9,597 nucleotides of DNA, from NCBI GenBank assembly GCA_016762995.1, contig JAESUT010000009.1:17704-27300 (forward strand). The letters run 5' to 3'. The notes beneath the pieces were generated by a model. That model was not told where the DNA came from and did no database searches. It worked only from the letters and a program-made list of their open reading frames with translations. The DNA is from Gammaproteobacteria bacterium. GTDB lineage: Bacteria; Pseudomonadota; Gammaproteobacteria; Pseudomonadales; Pseudohongiellaceae. This document shows, in pieces, positions 7,257-9,597 of the stretch (the stretch's first letter is position 1; each line of letters opens with the position of its first letter). Both the position numbers and the translations under genes were made by a program.

Positions 7257-7998
7257 CAAAATTTTAAGCCGAGAAGAATTTCGTGAACTTCAAAAACAAA
7301 GCGCCAAGGAAATGGCAGCCGACACCAAACTGACCGAAGACAGCCGTGAACTGCTTTTCAGAGCAGATCAGCACCGCTGGATTCACCAAGGAACCTGGCT
7401 TGGCGAGCCCGTGCTAAATCTCCCCCAAGACATGTTCGCACTACAGGAAATAATATTCAGGACCCGCCCTGAATACATCATCGAGATAGGTGTAGCTTGG
7501 GGAGGCTCACTACTTTTTTACTCTACCCTGCTAGAAGTCTTGGGAGGTGGTGAAGTCATTGGCGTGGACATCTTCATACCTGACGATTTAAAGGAGAGAT
7601 TGAATTCTCATGGCACACTTTCCGAACGCATTCATCTCATCAATGGTTCGTCTGTTGAGCAGACTACTGTTGATAAAGTGAAGGCCATTACGGGTGGCTC
7701 CAGAAAGACAATGGTCCTATTAGATTCGAATCACACCCATGAGCATGTCTACAAGGAATTGCAACTTTATGCTCCTTTCGTTGAGAAAGGCTACTATTTG
7801 ATATGTGGTGACACCATTGTCGAAGATATTCCAGAACAAATTTATAGAGACCGGCCCTGGGGCCCTGGAAATAACCCGAAGACCGCACTGAATGCGTTCA
7901 TGAAAGAAACAAATCGTTTCGAAGTAGACTCAGAACTCGAGAACAAACTCCTCTTCAGCTGTAATCCCGGCGGTTATTTGCGCTGCATTGAAGACTAA
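7246..7998 (+). CDS. CmcI-family SAM-dependent methyltransferase (often labelled cephalosporin hydroxylase)
   Basis: This 250-residue protein matches the rhamnosyl O-methyltransferase/CmcI family. A Rossmann core has EIGVAWGGS (80-88) for SAM, VIGVDIF (104-110) at the second strand, LLDSNHTHEHV (158-168) with D160/H163, and GDTIVED (188-194). RPWGPGNNPKTAL (203-215) is the family's conserved loop near the C-terminus. In CmcI these acidic residues bind Mg, and the protein methylates a hydroxyl; the hydroxylase label that databases often give is misleading. In this setting O-methylation of a sugar is likely. The ATG at 7246 lies inside the preceding gene (11-base overlap), with an AGAAGGA-like site at 7227-7232 rather far upstream. 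A later in-frame ATG at 7312 has AAGGA only one base away and is less likely. It ends with TAA at 7996-7998 and looks full length. Confidence 0.9.
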   Translation: MANDKILSREEFRELQKQSAKEMAADTKLTEDSRELLFRADQHRWIHQGTWLGEPVLNLPQDMFALQEIIFRTRPEYIIEIGVAWGGSLLFYSTLLEVLGGGEVIGVDIFIPDDLKERLNSHGTLSERIHLINGSSVEQTTVDKVKAITGGSRKTMVLLDSNHTHEHVYKELQLYAPFVEKGYYLICGDTIVEDIPEQIYRDRPWGPGNNPKTALNAFMKETNRFEVDSELENKLLFSCNPGGYLRCIED

Positions 7999-8002
7999 AC
8001 TG

Positions 8003-8022
8003 CTAGGGCTCTAGAGCACTAG
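8003..8022. repeat. 20-base near-perfect palindrome in the 66-base gap between genes
   Basis: Nine of ten base pairs match: CTAG arms at both ends surround a perfect ten-base palindrome (8008-8017), with one G/A mismatch at 8007/8018. As RNA it could fold into an eight-position stem with a CUAG loop. No run of T follows (the next bases are AGGAAAATAC), so it does not look like a rho-independent terminator. It lies in the longest gap between complete genes, four bases after the CmcI-like stop and 42 bases before the next start. It could be a protein-binding site, a processing hairpin or chance. Confidence 0.5.
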
Positions 8023-8064
8023 GAAAATACTCACTAAGCGAGGCAACCAGAGAACAAACCGCTT

Positions 8065-9597
8065 ATGCGATTTCTAAAATTTCTTCTAGCAGCGCATATC
8101 ATCATCGGCCTAATTTTTATAGTCGCATTTCAGCTGTACTTTCAATACTCTATGGCTGTGGTCGCGCTTCACATGCTGCTTGTTTTCGTAGGTTTAGCTT
8201 CACTACTGCTGCCTTGTTTCTATTTGCATCAACGAGGCAATCATAGAGCGATGCACATTTATTTGCTAACAGTGCTTCCTGCTTTTGACTTCACCCTACT
8301 CTTAATTTACTCCAGCAATATAATCTCTAATTTAACCTGGTCGGGTAATATCACACTACAATTAATAACGGTGTATATGGCCGACTTCGGAACAATGCGT
8401 GAAACTCTACCCGCGCTAAACATCTTAGTTATCGCGCTACCCCTGACCTACCTAGCACTACTCACAGCCTATAGGTTTTATCTACTACGCTACTACGATG
8501 TTGGCAGTAGCGGTGGCCCGTATGCGATTAAGCTCTCCACCTATACCGCGCTAGCCAGCGTCGCTACGGTTGCTCTCCTACAAGTTGGTTTTGATAAAGA
8601 AGACCCAGGCATCTGGAGTGGAGAGCCTATTTCAAATCTGTTCCTCGACTATATCCCCATGTTTGGATTCGACCCTACCCTCCCGGATAAAAGATTTGCT
8701 GACCCAGTGGCCCAGCAAAACCTGCGGCGAAATGCTGATTTAACGAAACCAAATATCGTCATAATCATGGTCGATGCGCTTCGCGCAGATCACTTAAAAC
8801 CTTATGGATATCAAAGAAATACAAGCCCTTTCTTAAGTAAACTAGCCGAATCGGGTGAGCTGATTTTCGTGAAAACAATGCACTCCAGCTGTTCCGAGAG
8901 CGCTTGCGGAATCCTCAGCCTGCTCACCGGCAAAGAGTTTGTCGACATACGATCGAATAGCACGCATCTAGGCAATATACTCAGCAGCAATGGCTACACG
9001 TCCAGCTTCATAGTAACCGGCAACCATGCATGGGGTGGACTGAGGTCGATGTACGATGCCGACTTTCTAAGCGACGGAGAATCGCGCAAGGACTATGCAG
9101 TTAACGATGATGCCGGAATTATCGATGTACTAGGAAGGTTAGATCTCACGGCAAGCCAACCTAATTTCCTCTATTTTCATCTGTATTCAACTCATGAGCT
9201 AGGGATGCGACATAGACAGTTTAATCAATACAAACCTCACCAGAGTTCATTCAATCCAATAACAAATTTATTTGTCGATGAGAAAGATCGCCATCAACAA
9301 GAAATCAATAATTACGATAATGGCATCTTGCAAGCCGATTTTTTTATTGCTCAGATATTCGCACAGCTAGAAAAGCAGGGCATGCTACAAAATAGCATCG
9401 TCTATATCTCGTCCGATCATGGAGAAGGCCTTGGTGAACACGGGCACTATGGACATACGCGATTCCTCTATGAGGAACACACGAGAATTCCTCTCTTCAT
9501 TTACGACCCGACCGGCAGCCAGTATTTGAACACTCACTATGCGACTCACATAGATATCGCACCCACGATCATAGAATCACTTGGAATTGAAACCGCA
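8065..9597 (+). CDS. Membrane-anchored sulfatase/phosphotransferase-like protein (alkaline phosphatase superfamily), 3' end outside the window
   Basis: The frame from ATG 8065 is open for 511 codons to the last base, so the gene is cut by the window edge. Residues 1-175 hold about five hydrophobic helices (roughly 4-24, 32-54, 64-84, 118-137, 157-175). A sulfatase-type domain follows: PNIVIIMVDALRADHLKPYG (229-248) with metal-binding D237, SxCGILSLLTG (279-289) at the nucleophile site, and SSDHGEG (449-455) with D451/H452, then a GHTRFLYEEHTRIPLF segment. This plan resembles membrane phosphoethanolamine or phosphoglycerol transferases and some glycan sulfatases, with the catalytic domain in the periplasm. 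The sulfatase signature CxPSR reads S279-A-C-G-I, so formylglycine maturation is unlikely and Ser279 may be the nucleophile. An in-frame TAA at 8035-8037 and no earlier start codon fix the start, though the ribosome site is weak. Confidence 0.88.
   Translation, partial: MRFLKFLLAAHIIIGLIFIVAFQLYFQYSMAVVALHMLLVFVGLASLLLPCFYLHQRGNHRAMHIYLLTVLPAFDFTLLLIYSSNIISNLTWSGNITLQLITVYMADFGTMRETLPALNILVIALPLTYLALLTAYRFYLLRYYDVGSSGGPYAIKLSTYTALASVATVALLQVGFDKEDPGIWSGEPISNLFLDYIPMFGFDPTLPDKRFADPVAQQNLRRNADLTKPNIVIIMVDALRADHLKPYGYQRNTSPFLSKLAESGELIFVKTMHSSCSESACGILSLLTGKEFVDIRSNSTHLGNILSSNGYTSSFIVTGNHAWGGLRSMYDADFLSDGESRKDYAVNDDAGIIDVLGRLDLTASQPNFLYFHLYSTHELGMRHRQFNQYKPHQSSFNPITNLFVDEKDRHQQEINNYDNGILQADFFIAQIFAQLEKQGMLQNSIVYISSDHGEGLGEHGHYGHTRFLYEEHTRIPLFIYDPTGSQYLNTHYATHIDIAPTIIESLGIETA

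Noticed and set aside
8003..8022. Rho-independent terminator after the CmcI-like gene.
   Set aside because: The hairpin has an internal mismatch and no following T-run, so it is listed only as a palindrome.
8503..8513. GGCAGTAGCGG resembles the ops/JUMPstart element (GGCGGTAG) bound by RfaH in polysaccharide operons.
   Set aside because: It lies inside the coding part of the sulfatase-like gene, has a mismatch in the core and is far from an operon start. No ops-like element is seen in 1-205.

Overview
The window is a densely packed, all-plus-strand segment of a bacterial surface-polysaccharide (O-antigen, capsule or exopolysaccharide) locus. It encodes nucleotide-sugar tailoring enzymes, one glycosyltransferase and, at the right edge, a membrane-anchored sulfatase-superfamily protein. 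A Gram-negative host is likely, from the O-antigen-like gene set, the mid-40s-looking GC content and the Shine-Dalgarno sites. It could be an aquatic gammaproteobacterium, but nothing in the sequence fixes the genus. I see no rRNA, tRNA, CRISPR, insertion sequence or recombinase.

Layout. At 1-150 there is the open 3' end of a hydrophobic protein with a YLVH motif, perhaps an acyltransferase-3. At 206-1426 lies a zinc-motif C-methyltransferase of the TylC3/TcaB9 type. It shares one base with a DegT/DnrJ-type sugar aminotransferase (1426-2517). Next come a putative sugar O-methyltransferase (2533-3438) and a family 2 glycosyltransferase without a classical DxD (3444-4298). Three consecutive extended-SDR nucleotide-sugar enzymes follow (4298-5272, 5302-6312, 6309-7256), then a CmcI-type methyltransferase (7246-7998). 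After a 66-base gap containing a 20-base near-palindrome, a membrane sulfatase/phosphotransferase-like gene starts at 8065 and is still open at 9597.

How the genes fit together. From 206 to 7998 the genes overlap by 1, 4 or 11 bases or are separated by only 5-29 bases, so they are almost certainly one transcript. The inferred task is to make and transfer one or more unusual deoxy, amino or branched and methylated sugars. The aminotransferase would install an amine on a keto-sugar, the C-methyltransferase would add a carbon branch next to a ketone, and the SDRs would epimerise, dehydrate or reduce. The two other methyltransferases would cap hydroxyls, and the glycosyltransferase would add a residue to the glycan. 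The sulfatase-like protein would act outside the inner membrane on the product or a lipid donor. The enzymes that supply the activated sugar (nucleotidylyltransferase, 4,6-dehydratase) and the flippase and polymerase are not in the window.

The enzyme families are ordinary. What may be new is the combination: a coupled C-methyltransferase and aminotransferase pair as in branched amino-sugar antibiotics, three unrelated methyltransferases, three SDRs, and a sulfatase-fold protein with a nonstandard nucleophile motif.
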